A stretch of 64,000 nt of DNA, from positions 1 to 64,000 of the forward strand of contig CAJTCR010000014.1 in assembly GCA_910574915.1 (NCBI GenBank), in the 5' to 3' direction. How positions within the stretch are numbered: position 1 is the stretch's first letter; the number at the start of each line of letters is the position of its first letter. Position numbers and translations under genes: made by a program. The notes under the pieces were generated by a model. That model saw only the letters and a program-made list of their open reading frames with translations, did no database searches and was not told where the DNA came from. This stretch comes from Eubacteriaceae bacterium (GTDB lineage Bacteria; Bacillota; Clostridia; Lachnospirales; Lachnospiraceae). This document shows positions 18,657 to 28,584 of this stretch, piece after piece.

Positions 18657-19496
18657 TTAAACAGCTACAATCACGCCGCCGTCGTTTGCATACATGCTGC
18701 TGACCCCTGCCGTATCCAAAATAAGTATTTTTTTAAAATGCATCAGCTTTTCAATCCGCTCCCTGACGCGCTGTGCCCGCTGCGGGCAGTTGCAGTGCGC
18801 AATCGCAAGAATGCGTTCCTCCTGGTTTTTGGTACGGTTTTTAATCTCCCGCACCATCCGCTCCAACGCCTTATTTGTGCCCTGCGCCTGTGCCAACTGG
18901 CAGATCTGTCCCTCAGGAGTCGCGCCCATCACCGGCTTAATGTTTAGTACGTTCGCCACAAATGCCTTGAGGTTGCTAAGGCGCCCGTTTTTGCGCAGCG
19001 TTTCCAGTGTTTCCAATACAAAAAACGTCTGCTGGCCCGCAATATATTGCTGTACCTTTGCTACCGTCTCTTCAAATGTACATCCAGCTTCCTCCATCTC
19101 CTGGATTTTAAGCGCAATCAAAGTCTCTCCGACCGAAGCGGAACAGGAATCAAACACATGCACTTTCTTATCTGGAAAATCGCCTGTAAACATCTGCGCC
19201 GCTGTCTGTGCACTGTTGTAGGAACCGCTTAAATGCGACGAAAGCGTTACTGTATAAATATGCTCTGCCTCCGATAAAAAGGCATCATAATATTTCTGCG
19301 GCGAAGGACATGCAGACTTTGGGCTGTTTGGGCTTTCCTTTACCTTTTGCAAAAACTCTTTCTGGCAAAAGCTTTCGTCGTCTACAACATGATAGTCGTC
19401 CACATCCAGCTCCAGTGGCACAGACGCAAACCTGGCGTCCTGCTTCCACTCGTTCGGCAACTCCCCGCAACTGTCTACAATAATCTTATAACCCAT
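18657..19496 (-). CDS. DegV family fatty-acid-binding protein
   Basis: Binds a fatty acid; family members (FakB) present it to the FakA kinase for acyl-phosphate formation. The 279-residue protein starts KIIVDSCGELP and has the lipid-site stretches SPNSPKSACPSPQKYYDAF and TVTLSSHLSGSYNSAQTAA, then VFDSCSASVGE. The second domain has ETLETLRKNGRLSN and the glycine-rich KPVMG loop. The ATG follows GAGGAGG. No fakA gene is present nearby. It stands alone with its own terminator. Confidence 0.92.
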   Translation of the reverse strand: MGYKIIVDSCGELPNEWKQDARFASVPLELDVDDYHVVDDESFCQKEFLQKVKESPNSPKSACPSPQKYYDAFLSEAEHIYTVTLSSHLSGSYNSAQTAAQMFTGDFPDKKVHVFDSCSASVGETLIALKIQEMEEAGCTFEETVAKVQQYIAGQQTFFVLETLETLRKNGRLSNLKAFVANVLNIKPVMGATPEGQICQLAQAQGTNKALERMVREIKNRTKNQEERILAIAHCNCPQRAQRVRERIEKLMHFKKILILDTAGVSSMYANDGGVIVAV

Positions 19497-19639
19497 AGCT
19501 TCCTCCTCAATTCCTTACAATTATTTCCTATATGTCAATATCTATTATTCATCTCATTTTTACATAGTATTCATTACCACATGATAATAACATTAAAATC
19601 ACATTTTGTAAATATATTTTGGAGGAAATTTCATACCGC

Positions 19640-20848
19640 TTATGGAAAAATGACAACAAAAATATTCATCTGCATATCGGTCTTATAATAGACCGTCTCC
19701 AGCCCGTCGCAATAATCGCTGATATGGTACTGCGTCAGAAAATATTCCTTTGCCTGCGCGCACAGCTCCCTGCTGCTGAATTTGACCGATATATTATTTT
19801 TTCCTTTTTTATATGCACGCCTGAAAATACTTCCAAGCTTTGCGATGGACGCTTCGTCTAAGGATGTAAAGTATTTATCTTCCTTTACAAAATAATTGTT
19901 TTCAAGCGCCGTGCATTCCGGCAGCGCAAACTTTACCTGTGGGCTGTGGTCTTGCAGCATTTCCTTTGTCGTAATGTTCAAATAATCGTATTCCACATAT
20001 TTTACATCATTTTCTTCATCGTCGTGATATTTAGAGTTTCCCCAGGTCGCATCGATATAATACCATTCCCCGTCGATTTGCACGAGGTTCCATGCATGGG
20101 GCCCGCCCTTTGCCATGCCGGTTACAATCACACATGGGATATCAAGCTTTTCCAAAAGATACTGCATGGCGCTTGCATACCCCTGGCATACCGTCTCCTT
20201 TCCAATAAAAACGCTGATAATATTTTGATTGTTTTTAGAATCCATATTGTAGTCTACCTTTTGGATCAGCCTGCGGTAGATCGTTTTTACTTTTTCATAA
20301 TCATCGGTACCGTTTGTCAGTCCCTTAAAATAATTTTTCGCCCTCCGATCAATTTTTTTCTGCATATCCGCCCGTTCGCTCTTTGTCATAATATAATTCG
20401 GCGCAAACGACATCACTTCCGTATGCCCGTTTCTCTGGTACTGGGTATAGCGAAAGCTCTCGACCCAGAACAGCCCGCCGTGGTCAGCCTTGACACAGTT
20501 AAAAATATCCTCCAGCCGCCGTCCGTCTGAGGTAGAAAGCGTCACCTCCTCCTCATGGTTCATGACCGCATCAAGCATCTGGTCATATATTATTTTCTCC
20601 TCGGCTGGCAGTGTCTCATACGCGTACCTGCCCGACGAAATACTTTCCACATCCTTTGGAAGCTCCAGCGCATTCATCTGCTGGCGCAGCTCCATATTCT
20701 GACGGACGGTACTGACGACTTCCTCCACCGGGCGGAGAATGCCCGCAAAATCCTCCGGCATCGCGCAGCCAGACAGCGCCCCGTTTAACACCACAACCAG
20801 CAGGCCCACAGCCAGGCACCTTCTGCCATATAACCCGTTTCGTTTCAT
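19640..20848 (-). CDS. Transglutaminase-like domain lipoprotein
   Basis: A 402-residue exported lipoprotein. The signal peptide runs through AVGLLVVVLNGAL to the lipobox LSGC at residues ~25-28. The C-terminal half has a transglutaminase-like (cysteine protease) core: Cys in TVCQGYASAMQYLLE, His in GGPHAWNLVQIDGEWYYID and Asp in DATWGN, a complete triad. Such secreted proteins act on peptides or cross-links in the envelope; the substrate here is unknown. It is transcribed away from the DUF5721-like gene across a 176-bp region. No partner gene is adjacent. Confidence 0.85.
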   Translation of the reverse strand: MKRNGLYGRRCLAVGLLVVVLNGALSGCAMPEDFAGILRPVEEVVSTVRQNMELRQQMNALELPKDVESISSGRYAYETLPAEEKIIYDQMLDAVMNHEEEVTLSTSDGRRLEDIFNCVKADHGGLFWVESFRYTQYQRNGHTEVMSFAPNYIMTKSERADMQKKIDRRAKNYFKGLTNGTDDYEKVKTIYRRLIQKVDYNMDSKNNQNIISVFIGKETVCQGYASAMQYLLEKLDIPCVIVTGMAKGGPHAWNLVQIDGEWYYIDATWGNSKYHDDEENDVKYVEYDYLNITTKEMLQDHSPQVKFALPECTALENNYFVKEDKYFTSLDEASIAKLGSIFRRAYKKGKNNISVKFSSRELCAQAKEYFLTQYHISDYCDGLETVYYKTDMQMNIFVVIFP

Positions 20849-20963
20849 ATGATCTTATCCCTTCTGCTTTTGATCTGATGCATTTTAATTTATGTCAAAA
20901 AATTGTTTTCCCTACTATGATATCCTGATTTGGGATGATTTTCAATTCTTTTTTCGAATTTAC

Positions 20964-20991
20964 TTGTAAAATCAACGATATCCCCTATAAT
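20964..20991 (+). promoter_or_regulatory. Promoter of the 21025 gene
   Basis: TTGTAA (20964-20969) and a perfect TATAAT (20986-20991) are 16 bp apart, 33 bp upstream of the ATG. CAGGGGGA before the start serves as ribosome binding site. Confidence 0.65.
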
Positions 20992-21024
20992 AAAACTATC
21001 ACTATTTCAGGGGGATTATGACTT

Positions 21025-21528
21025 ATGAAGGCATTTCAGCTAACCGAAAAAAAAGAATTTATGCATCTGCTCCTGCGCAGTGAACTGTTTGACCATTTTC
21101 TGCTGTCAGAAGCTTCGATCCACGCAGCCGTCCACTACGACATCGACGGCAGGTTAAATCCATCGTTTTTTTCTGAGGACGAACGATCCGTCCAACAGCT
21201 CGAGGGACTTACCTATATGCCGTACGGCAGGCTGCGTCCGGTCTTTTTTGAATTAATCAAAGGCAAGTCCGCGCCGACTGCTTTTAAATTTGTACTGATG
21301 CTCTCTCCTTCGAACCTGCAAAAAACAATACAGGCTTCTGGCACACCGATTGCACCCGCAGATATCCTTGCGGCTTATATGAATATTTTGTATCAAAAAG
21401 AACAGCTTATTCTTACTACCGGCGTCTCCTACCGGATGTTTATACCCGACAAAAGTTTCGAGAGAGATTGGGAAAAGTTTACAATAAACTTCTTAAATCG
21501 AAATAAAGTCGTTTTTTCGGAAATTTGA
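21025..21528 (+). CDS. Conserved hypothetical protein, DUF5721-like
   Basis: A 167-residue soluble protein that looks like the DUF5721 family of Clostridia, although I assign this from memory of the pattern only. Visible features are the opening FQLTEKKEFMHLLLRSELFDHFLLSEA, then TYMPYGRLRPVFFELIKGK, and a C-terminal FERDWEKFTINFLNRNKVVFSE. There are no membrane spans, signal peptide or catalytic motif I can name. It has its own promoter and lies upstream of the cold-shock gene with a 103-bp gap. Function unknown. Confidence 0.7.
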   Translation: MKAFQLTEKKEFMHLLLRSELFDHFLLSEASIHAAVHYDIDGRLNPSFFSEDERSVQQLEGLTYMPYGRLRPVFFELIKGKSAPTAFKFVLMLSPSNLQKTIQASGTPIAPADILAAYMNILYQKEQLILTTGVSYRMFIPDKSFERDWEKFTINFLNRNKVVFSEI

Positions 21529-21631
21529 CCTGATTTTCGCTTTACTTTTCTTTTTTTTTATGCTATCGTATGCGTAGGCTGAAAACGGCACATTCGCTGA
21601 AGACAGCTAATATGATCTTGGAGGTACTGTT

Positions 21632-21835
21632 ATGAACAAAGGTACAGTAAAATGGTTTAACAATCAGAAAGGTTACGGCTTCATTACAGATGAAGAAGGC
21701 AAAGATGTATTTGTACATTTTTCCGGCCTGAATATGGAAGGCTTTAAGTCTTTGGAAGAAGGCGCTTCTGTAGAATTTGAAGTAACTGAAGGTGCAAAAG
21801 GACCGCAGGCTACCAATGTAACTGTAATCAAATAA
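21632..21835 (+). CDS. Cold-shock protein, CspA family
   Basis: A 67-residue single cold-shock domain that binds single-stranded RNA/DNA and loosens RNA structure. Both nucleic-acid motifs are present: KGYGFIT (RNP1, ~residues 14-20) and VFVHFS (RNP2, ~27-32), after the usual [10 protein letters not shown] start. The ATG follows TTGGAGGTACTGTT. The 100-bp leader is long for so small a gene, as is common for csp mRNAs, whose leaders often control translation. A strong terminator lies 120 bp downstream. Confidence 0.95.
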   Translation: MNKGTVKWFNNQKGYGFITDEEGKDVFVHFSGLNMEGFKSLEEGASVEFEVTEGAKGPQATNVTVIK

Positions 21836-21956
21836 GTTAAACGGACAATGTGCATTAATCAATATACGGTTTGCAAATGTACATTATGATGTGATATATT
21901 GCTAAAATTATACATGCATATTTGACATACAGAATTTGATTATTCACAGCAAAAAT

Positions 21957-21979
21957 ATCTGCCGACGGCAGATTTTTTT
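21957..21979 (+). terminator. Terminator of the cold-shock gene
   Basis: ATCTGCC and GGCAGAT form a compact hairpin directly followed by seven T. It ends the plus-strand cold-shock transcript. Confidence 0.85.
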
Positions 21980-22004
21980 GTTTGCGCCTTTTTCCGTTAA
22001 AAAA

Positions 22005-22040
22005 CTGCCGCAAAATAACAAGTCCTCTATTTTGCGGCAG
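22005..22040 (-). terminator. Terminator of the gap-pgk-tpiA operon
   Basis: CTGCCGCAAAATA pairs with TATTTTGCGGCAG (13 bp perfect), and six T follow on the minus strand. It lies 29 bp beyond the tpiA stop. Confidence 0.9.
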
Positions 22041-22069
22041 CTTCTAACATATGATTCTATCCGATTTTC

Positions 22070-22819
22070 TTATTTATAATTTACAATTTTTCCAAAATCA
22101 GCCTTTAAGCTTGCGCCGCCTACAAGCCCGCCGTCAATATCCGGTTTGCCAAACAGTTCTGCCGCATTTGCTGCGTTTACCGAACCGCCGTACTGGATAC
22201 GTACTGCGTCTGCCGTTGCCTGATCGTACATTTCTGCAATACATGCACGGATCGCGCCGCATACTTCCTGTGCCTGGTCAGAAGTTGCTGTCTTGCCTGT
22301 ACCGATCGCCCAGATTGGCTCATATGCGATGACAAGGGATGCCACCTGCTGCGCTGTAATGTCTTTTAAGTCTGACTTGATCTGCATACGAATCCAGTCA
22401 AGCGTAATGCCCATTTCCCTCTGTTCCAAAGTCTCGCCGCAGCAAAGGATTGGCGTAAGGTTGTGTTCCAGCGCTTTTTTCACTTTTTTATTTAACATAC
22501 AGTCGCATTCGCTAAAATAATCACGTCTTTCAGAATGTCCGATAATGACATATTTTACGCCTGCGTCTACTAACATTTCCGCAGAGATCTCGCCTGTATA
22601 AGCGCCTTTGTCTTCATAGTACATATTTTCTGCGCCAACTGCTACATTTGTGCCCTTCACTGCTTCTACAACCGGTACAATATCGATTGCAGGCACACAG
22701 TAAACAACTTCCACATCATCACTTGCTACAAGCGGTTTTAATTCTTCGACTAATTTTACAGCCTGGCTTGGTGTCATATTCATTTTCCAGTTGCCGGCTA
22801 CGATTTTCTTTCTTGCCAT
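22070..22819 (-). CDS. tpiA: Triose-phosphate isomerase
   Basis: Interconverts dihydroxyacetone phosphate and glyceraldehyde 3-phosphate in glycolysis. The 249-residue length is standard. Catalytic residues are visible: Lys in AGNWKMN, His in IIGHSERR and Glu in [13 protein letters not shown], with the phosphate loop IQYGGSVN near the end. The start MARKKIV has GAGGGA upstream; an in-frame start 11 codons earlier falls inside the pgk end. It is the third gene of the operon, 22 bp after pgk. Confidence 0.98.
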   Translation of the reverse strand: MARKKIVAGNWKMNMTPSQAVKLVEELKPLVASDDVEVVYCVPAIDIVPVVEAVKGTNVAVGAENMYYEDKGAYTGEISAEMLVDAGVKYVIIGHSERRDYFSECDCMLNKKVKKALEHNLTPILCCGETLEQREMGITLDWIRMQIKSDLKDITAQQVASLVIAYEPIWAIGTGKTATSDQAQEVCGAIRACIAEMYDQATADAVRIQYGGSVNAANAAELFGKPDIDGGLVGGASLKADFGKIVNYK

Positions 22820-22841
22820 AAATCCATCCCTCTCAGATTTT

Positions 22842-24050
22842 TTATTTGTCATTTGCTGCTGCTACGCCAGGAAGCTCCTTGCCCTCTAAAAATTCCAGGG
22901 AAGCGCCGCCGCCTGTGGAAATATGGGACATCTTGTCGCCGTATCCAAGTGTATTTACAGCCGCAGCAGAGTCACCGCCGCCGATAATGGTCGTTGCGTC
23001 TGTCTCAGCCAGTGCTTTTGCTACTGCAATCGTGCCTTCTGCAAGTGTCGGGTTTTCAAATACGCCCATCGGCCCATTCCATACGACCGTCTTTGCAGAT
23101 TTTACTGCGTCGGCAAACATAGCCTGTGTTTTTGGCCCGATATCGCAGCCCTGTCTGTCAGCAGGCATTGCATTGGAATCACAGATTTGTGTTTCTACCG
23201 AAGCGTCGATTGGATTTGGGAATTCCTTAATGGTAACAGCGTCAACCGGAAGCAGCAGCTTCTTGCCAAGCTTTTCTGCCTTTGCGATCATTTCCTTGCA
23301 GTAATCCACTTTGGAATCGTCTACGAGGGAAGTACCGATTTCGTTGCCCTGTGCTTTTAAGAATGTATAAGCCATGCCGCCGCCGATAATCAGCGTATCA
23401 CATTTTTCCAATAAGTTGTCAATGACATTTAACTTGTCTGCTACTTTTGCACCGCCAAGAATCGCTACAAACGGACGAACCGGGCTTTCCACTGCGTTTC
23501 CAAGGAAATCGATCTCTTTTTGCATTAAGTAGCCAACGACTGCGGTATCCACAAGCTGTGCAACACCTACGTTTGAGCAGTGTGCACGATGTGCGGTACC
23601 AAATGCGTCATTTACAAATACATCGCATAAAGAAGCCAGGTCTTTGCTGAACTCTTCGCCATTTTTTGTCTCTTCTTTGCGGTAACGGGTATTTTCCAGT
23701 AAGATCACATCGCCGTCTTTCATTGCTTCTACGGCTGCTTTTGCATTTGCGCCTACGACTTCGTTATCCGCTGCAAATTTCACTTCCTGTCCTAACAGCT
23801 CAGACAGTCTTTTTGCTACCGGAGCAAGCGATAATTCCGGCTTTGGCTCTCCCTTTGGCTTGCCAAGATGGGAGCAAAGAATCACTTTTCCGCCGTCAGC
23901 GATCAGCTTCTTAATCGTAGGAAGCGCTGCTACAAGACGGTTTTCATCTGTAATTGCGCCTTCTTTTAACGGTACGTTAAAATCGCATCTGCAAAGTACT
24001 TTTTTACCTGCTACGTTGATGTCATCTACGGACTTTTTATTTAAACCCAT
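22842..24050 (-). CDS. pgk: Phosphoglycerate kinase
   Basis: Transfers phosphate from 1,3-bisphosphoglycerate to ADP. The 402-residue protein starts [11 protein letters not shown] with GGAGGA upstream. The basic N-domain site is [12 protein letters not shown], with [10 protein letters not shown] and ENTRYRKEE. The C-domain has [20 protein letters not shown] and the nucleotide loop GGGDSAAAV. It is the middle gene of gap-pgk-tpiA. The hairpin in the 93-bp gap upstream may adjust its expression relative to gap. Confidence 0.98.
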   Translation of the reverse strand: MGLNKKSVDDINVAGKKVLCRCDFNVPLKEGAITDENRLVAALPTIKKLIADGGKVILCSHLGKPKGEPKPELSLAPVAKRLSELLGQEVKFAADNEVVGANAKAAVEAMKDGDVILLENTRYRKEETKNGEEFSKDLASLCDVFVNDAFGTAHRAHCSNVGVAQLVDTAVVGYLMQKEIDFLGNAVESPVRPFVAILGGAKVADKLNVIDNLLEKCDTLIIGGGMAYTFLKAQGNEIGTSLVDDSKVDYCKEMIAKAEKLGKKLLLPVDAVTIKEFPNPIDASVETQICDSNAMPADRQGCDIGPKTQAMFADAVKSAKTVVWNGPMGVFENPTLAEGTIAVAKALAETDATTIIGGGDSAAAVNTLGYGDKMSHISTGGGASLEFLEGKELPGVAAANDK

Positions 24051-24086
24051 TTGTTTTTCCTCCAAACCTGATTTTACATAACAAGA

Positions 24087-24108
24087 GTCCGGTCCTTTTC
24101 GACCGGAC
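24087..24108 (-). promoter_or_regulatory. Intercistronic hairpin between gap and pgk
   Basis: GTCCGGTC and GACCGGAC form an 8-bp GC-rich stem. No T-run follows on the minus strand, so it is not a typical terminator. It may protect the 3' end of gap mRNA after cleavage, or weaken read-through. Confidence 0.5.
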
Positions 24109-24143
24109 CCTTTGTTGAGTCTTACTGATAGATTGTCCTATAA

Positions 24144-25160
24144 TTATGCTAATTCTGAGAAATATTTGATCGTACGAACCATCTGAGAAGTATAAGAATT
24201 CTCATTGTCATACCAGGAAACTACCTGTACTTCGTACTGATCATCAGATATTTTGCTAACCATTGTCTGTGTAGCATCAAACAGAGAACCGAATCTCATG
24301 CCTACGATATCAGAAGATACGATTTCATCTTCATTGTATCCGAAAGATTCATTTGCTGCTGCCTTCATAGCGGCATTGATGCCGTCTACAGTAACGTCAG
24401 CCTTATTTACTACTGCTGTTAAGATCGTTGTAGAACCTGTTGGTGTAGGAACACGCTGTGCAGAACCGATCAGCTTGCCGTTCAATTCTGGAATAACAAG
24501 GCCGATTGCCTTTGCAGCACCGGTAGAGTTTGGAACGATATTCACTGCTGCTGCACGTGAACGTCTTAAATCGCCTTTTCTCTGTGGGCCGTCAAGAGTC
24601 ATCTGATCACCTGTGTAAGCATGGATCGTTACCATGATACCAGACTGAACCGGAGCATATTTGTTCAGAGCGTCAGCCATTGGTGCCAGGCAGTTTGTTG
24701 TACAGGAAGCTGCTGAGATAATTGTATCAGAAGCTTTCAGTGTCTCATGGTTTACGTTAAATACGATTGTAGGAAGGTCGTTTCCAGCCGGTGCAGAAAT
24801 AACAACTTTGCGAGCGCCTGCGTTGATATGAGCTTCTGCTTTTGCTTTGCTTGTATAGAAGCCAGAGCATTCTAATACAACGTCAACCTTTAATTCGCCC
24901 CAAGGACAATTATTTGCATCCGGGAATGCGTAGATCTTGATTTCCTTGCCGTCAACTGTGATAGAATCTTCGCCAGCAGATACTTTGTCAGCCAGTTCGT
25001 ATTTGCCCTGTGAAGAATCATACTTTAACAGATGTGCTAACATTGCCGGGCTTGTCAGGTCGTTGATTGCAACAACTTCATACCCTTCTGCTCCGAACAT
25101 CTGTCTGAATGCAAGACGGCCGATACGGCCAAAACCATTGATCGCTACTCTTACTGCCAT
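24144..25160 (-). CDS. gap: Glyceraldehyde-3-phosphate dehydrogenase, type I
   Basis: Oxidises glyceraldehyde 3-phosphate to 1,3-bisphosphoglycerate with NAD+. The 338-residue protein has the NAD loop INGFGRIGR, the active-site Cys in [12 protein letters not shown] and the later [13 protein letters not shown]. The start MAVRVAI has AGGAGG nine bases upstream, rather than the in-frame start 7 codons up. It is the first gene of the glycolytic operon and has its own promoter. Codon use is strongly biased, as expected for a highly expressed gene. Confidence 0.98.
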   Translation of the reverse strand: MAVRVAINGFGRIGRLAFRQMFGAEGYEVVAINDLTSPAMLAHLLKYDSSQGKYELADKVSAGEDSITVDGKEIKIYAFPDANNCPWGELKVDVVLECSGFYTSKAKAEAHINAGARKVVISAPAGNDLPTIVFNVNHETLKASDTIISAASCTTNCLAPMADALNKYAPVQSGIMVTIHAYTGDQMTLDGPQRKGDLRRSRAAAVNIVPNSTGAAKAIGLVIPELNGKLIGSAQRVPTPTGSTTILTAVVNKADVTVDGINAAMKAAANESFGYNEDEIVSSDIVGMRFGSLFDATQTMVSKISDDQYEVQVVSWYDNENSYTSQMVRTIKYFSELA

Positions 25161-25243
25161 GTTTGATTTCCTCCTAAACATTATTTGAAATATTTTATCT
25201 ATTTGGATATACTTGTTTGGATAATATACCCAAGCTATTACCT

Positions 25244-25272
25244 ATTTTAACCAATCTTTTGTAAAATTTCAA
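25244..25272 (-). promoter_or_regulatory. Promoter of the gap operon
   Basis: On the minus strand TTGAAA (25267-25272) and TAAAAT (25244-25249) are 17 bp apart, about 84 bp before the gap start. The leader is AT-rich with AGGAGG before the ATG. Confidence 0.55.
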
Positions 25273-25387
25273 GTAGCATTCTGCACTTTTTATATTTTTT
25301 TTTATAAAAATTTATGAAACAGGAAAAACCTGCTATTTTGCTTGCTTTGCCTGCCCAAAATGCAGTAAAATAGCCGTGTCAGCTATA

Positions 25388-25512
25388 TAGAGCGAACAAA
25401 TTTGAACCGCTTTGGTATATTTTTACAGAAAGGGACGCCGGGAAAGAGGATGTGCCTCCTAAATACTACTAAACAATCTCAAGATGGTTTTGTTTGTTCG
25501 CTGTAGTTAGAA
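25388..25512. repeat. Deletion derivative of a twin-hairpin element
   Basis: About 125 bp that starts TAGAGCGAACAAATTTGAAC and runs through the left terminal repeat into the first stem bases (GACGCCGGGAAAGAGGATG). It then jumps to spacer-type sequence (GATGGTTTTGTTTGTTCGC). Both giant hairpins are gone. It lies immediately upstream of the PHP phosphatase gene and may contribute to its leader. The rest of the 25161-25537 gap holds the gap promoter and AT-rich sequence. Confidence 0.7.
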
Positions 25513-25537
25513 CGTGTTTGAAGAAAGGAGCTTACAA

Positions 25538-26347
25538 ATGTATTGGGATACACATATGCACAGCAGCTTTTCGGGCGACTGCACAAGCTCACCCGCATCC
25601 ATGATTGACGCAGCCGTTTCAAAAGGCTTAAGCGGCATCTGCTTCACCGACCATATGGATTACGACTATCCGAAAGACCCGCAAAGCAAAACGGTATTTG
25701 AATTTGACCCGCCGCAGTACAAAGCCGCTATTGCCCGCCTGCAACAGCAATATAAAGACCGGCTGCCCGTTTTATGCGGTATAGAACTCGGCTTGCAGCC
25801 GCACCTTGCGCCAAAACATGCCGAACTGTTAAACACCTTCCCCTTTGATTTTGTCATCGGCTCTTCGCATGTCGTACATGGAAAAGACCCTTACTACGCT
25901 TCTTATTATGAGGGACGCAGCGAAGAGGAGGCATATCGGGAATATTTTGTATCGATTCTTGAAAATATCAATGCCTTTAAAGACTTTGACGTCTATGGGC
26001 ATATCGACTACGTCGTCCGCTACGGGCCGAATAAAAACGCCTTTTATACGTATGAAAAATATGCGGATGTAATCGATGCCGTGCTAAAAAAGCTGATTTC
26101 GCTTGGGAAAGGGATTGAAGTAAATACTGCCGGCTTTAAATACGGGCTTGGGCATCCAAATCCATGTGAGGATATTTTAAAGCGATACCGCGCACTCGGC
26201 GGCGAGATTGTGACACTCGGCGCGGATGCACACCAGCCGGAACATGTCGCCTATGCGTTTGAGAAGGTCGCGGGATTGTTGAAGAGCTGCGGATTTTCTT
26301 ATTATACGGTGTTTAAAAAACGTAGGGCGGAATTTTTGCCTGTTTAA
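25538..26347 (+). CDS. hisJ: PHP-domain histidinol-phosphatase (HisJ family)
   Basis: Metal-dependent phosphoesterase, in the family that removes phosphate from histidinol phosphate in histidine synthesis. The 269-residue protein shows the PHP metal ligands: DTHMHSSFSGDC at the start, FTDHMDYD, GIELGLQ, GSSHVVHG, YGHIDYVVRYG and GADAHQPEHVA near the end. The ATG has GAAAGGAG upstream; a start 8 codons up lies in the repeat remnant. No other his gene is near, so a different phosphate ester is possible. Confidence 0.85.
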   Translation: MYWDTHMHSSFSGDCTSSPASMIDAAVSKGLSGICFTDHMDYDYPKDPQSKTVFEFDPPQYKAAIARLQQQYKDRLPVLCGIELGLQPHLAPKHAELLNTFPFDFVIGSSHVVHGKDPYYASYYEGRSEEEAYREYFVSILENINAFKDFDVYGHIDYVVRYGPNKNAFYTYEKYADVIDAVLKKLISLGKGIEVNTAGFKYGLGHPNPCEDILKRYRALGGEIVTLGADAHQPEHVAYAFEKVAGLLKSCGFSYYTVFKKRRAEFLPV

Positions 26348-26381
26348 AGTGGCTTGTTTCAGTTTTTTTGTACATGTGGGA

Positions 26382-27068
26382 CGCTGGGAGAGGGGATTGG
26401 CACGCCCTGGCGGCGGCTTTGGAAGAATGATAAGAAGCCCTAAGCATCCTGCTGGAACGCTGTGGCTGCGTCCGGTCGCGGCACCTAGTTCGCTGCCTGC
26501 TGGCAGCTAAAGGTGCCGCTTGGCTGCGCCCCTAGTTTCCCCGCAGGATGCCAAGGGCTTCTAATCATTCTTCCAAAGCCGCCGCCAGGGCGTGCCAATT
26601 CCCTCTCCCGGCTGGTTTTCGCAAGTGTTGCAAAATAAGTGGTACATTGCGTCTTTTGGCTTTTATTTGAGCTTTGAAAAATTAGTTGGAGGAAGGGAGA
26701 GCGGAACAGGCTCTCTGAGACGTCGGAAAAATGTTCGGAGCGCTTAGCAGGCTGCGCGAAAACCAGGGGCATCGCCAAGCGAACTAAAGCGAACAAATCA
26801 AAACATATCGGGTCTGTTTGGCAGCACTTACGAAGCACAGCCGGGAGAGGGGATTGGCATACCCTGGCGGCGGCTTTGGAAGAATGGTTAGAAGCCCTTG
26901 GTATTCTGCAAAAACCCAGGGGCGCAGCCAAGCGGCACCTTTAGCTGCCAGCAGGAAGCGAACTAGGTGCCGCGACCGGACACAGCCACAGCGTTCCAGC
27001 AGAATACCTAGGGCTTCTTACCATTCTGGAACGGACGCCGCCAGGGTATGCCAATCCCCTCTCCCGGC
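26382..27068. repeat. Twin-hairpin element, unit 4
   Basis: Hairpin L at 26382-26612 (outer stem ATTGGCACGCCCTGG / CCAGGGCGTGCCAAT) and inverted hairpin R at 26840-27068 (perfect stem ATTGGCATACCCTGG / CCAGGGTATGCCAAT). The spacer differs from the other units except near the hairpins (CATATCGGGTCTGTTTGGCAG). The terminal repeats seen in unit 2 are not clear here. It lies between convergent genes (PHP phosphatase and aminotransferase). The remaining 27069-27156 shows nothing further. Confidence 0.85.
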
Positions 27069-27156
27069 GTCCCTCCATAAGAAAATGAAGCAAATCAATT
27101 TCACTGTAATACTAGCTACCGCAACCACGCACATCCACAGCATTCCAGTAGGCAGC

Positions 27157-28455
27157 CTAAAGCTCCGCCCCCATTTCACTTAACAGCTTCTCCACCGAAG
27201 CCAGCTTTACACACAGCACAAAAAGCTTCGTTGCCTCAACCATTTCTTCTGGTGTCGGGAAAGAAGGCGCAATGCGGATATTGGAATCCGCAGGGTCTTT
27301 TCCATATGGGTAGGTTGCTCCTGCGTCTGTAAGCACCATGCCGAGCTGCTTGCATTTTGCGACGATTGCTTTTGCACAGCCAGGCAGCGACTCAAACGAA
27401 ATAAAATACCCGCCCCTTGGCTTTGTCCAGCTCCCGATCTCAAGCCCGTCCAGCTCTGATTCCAAAATGGAAAGCACCGCTTCAAATTTAGGGCGCAGAA
27501 TATCTGCATGTTTTTTCATATGTTCTTTTAATCCGTCAATGTTTTTGAAAAAACGGACATGGCGAAGCTGGTTAATCTTATCGTGGCCGATAATCTGCGT
27601 CGTCATAAATTTTTTAATGTAATCCATATTTTCCAGCGAAGTCGCAATCGCGGACACGCCAGAGCCAGGAAAGCTTATTTTGGACGTGGAAGCAAAGATA
27701 TATACCATATTCGGATTCCCGGCTTTTTCACATTCTTCCAATATGTTTAAAATTTCATCCTGCACATCGTGGTAAATATGGTGGATACAATATGCATTAT
27801 CCCAAAAAATTCTAAAATCTTCTGCCTTTGGCTTTAAATTGGCGAACCGTCTTACAACCTCGTCGGAATAAGAGATTCCTGTCGGATTGGAATATTTTGG
27901 CACGCACCAGATTCCCTTCACGGAAGGATCGTGATTGACATACTGTTCTACTAGATCCATATCCGGGCCGTCCTCATACAAAGGAATGTTGACCATCTCG
28001 ATATCAAACAGCTCCGTAATTTTAAAATGCCTGTCATAACCAGGAACCGGACATAAAAATTTCACTTTATCCAGCTTGCACCACGGCGTCGAACCGTTCA
28101 CGCCTTTTGCCACGGAACGCACAATCGTGTCATACATAATATTCAGGCTGGAATTGCCGCAGATAATCACATTGTCCTTTTGCACGCCCAGCATCCCAGC
28201 CATCATGCGCCTGCACTCGCCAATCCCGTCCCAGTCTCCGTAGTTTCTCGTATCGTTCCCAAGCAGCGTATTCATATCGGAATTACCGTTGATCGCATCC
28301 AGCAGCGGCATTGAGATTGCCAACTGGGAAGCGCCCGGCTTTCCTCTCGCCATATTAAAGGAATGGCCTTTCGCCTCTTCGGTTTGAAACTGCTGTTCCA
28401 GCTCCGCCTTTAATGCCAAAAGCTCTTCCCGATTTTTTGTTCCATATGCTTTCAT
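27157..28455 (-). CDS. Aspartate aminotransferase-like PLP enzyme (subgroup Ic)
   Basis: A PLP-dependent aminotransferase of 432 residues, in the MocR-like aspartate aminotransferase group. The cofactor Lys is K259 in IFASTSKISFPGSG. Other family marks are FNMARGKP, the NYGDWDGIGECRRM segment, CGNSSLNIMYD, PGYDRHF, KYSNPTG with FWDNAY, and the C-terminal Arg region in SNIRIAPSFP. It probably converts aspartate and 2-oxoglutarate to oxaloacetate and glutamate. It stands alone between repeat unit 4 and sigH. Confidence 0.88.
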   Translation of the reverse strand: MKAYGTKNREELLALKAELEQQFQTEEAKGHSFNMARGKPGASQLAISMPLLDAINGNSDMNTLLGNDTRNYGDWDGIGECRRMMAGMLGVQKDNVIICGNSSLNIMYDTIVRSVAKGVNGSTPWCKLDKVKFLCPVPGYDRHFKITELFDIEMVNIPLYEDGPDMDLVEQYVNHDPSVKGIWCVPKYSNPTGISYSDEVVRRFANLKPKAEDFRIFWDNAYCIHHIYHDVQDEILNILEECEKAGNPNMVYIFASTSKISFPGSGVSAIATSLENMDYIKKFMTTQIIGHDKINQLRHVRFFKNIDGLKEHMKKHADILRPKFEAVLSILESELDGLEIGSWTKPRGGYFISFESLPGCAKAIVAKCKQLGMVLTDAGATYPYGKDPADSNIRIAPSFPTPEEMVEATKLFVLCVKLASVEKLLSEMGAEL

Positions 28456-28584
28456 TCTTTTAGCATCTCCTTTAAAATTTTTTCTGATTTTTTGCGCCTG
28501 CCTGCTGCAAGCGGCATACAGACAGGCACCTGCACAGCATTATATCATATTCCTTCCATTTCCAAAAGAGTGAATTGCAAAATC

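Noticed and set aside
28490..28560. Terminator after sigH
   Set aside because: A GC-rich hairpin is present, but on the minus strand it is followed by A, not T. It does not fit a rho-independent terminator for sigH.
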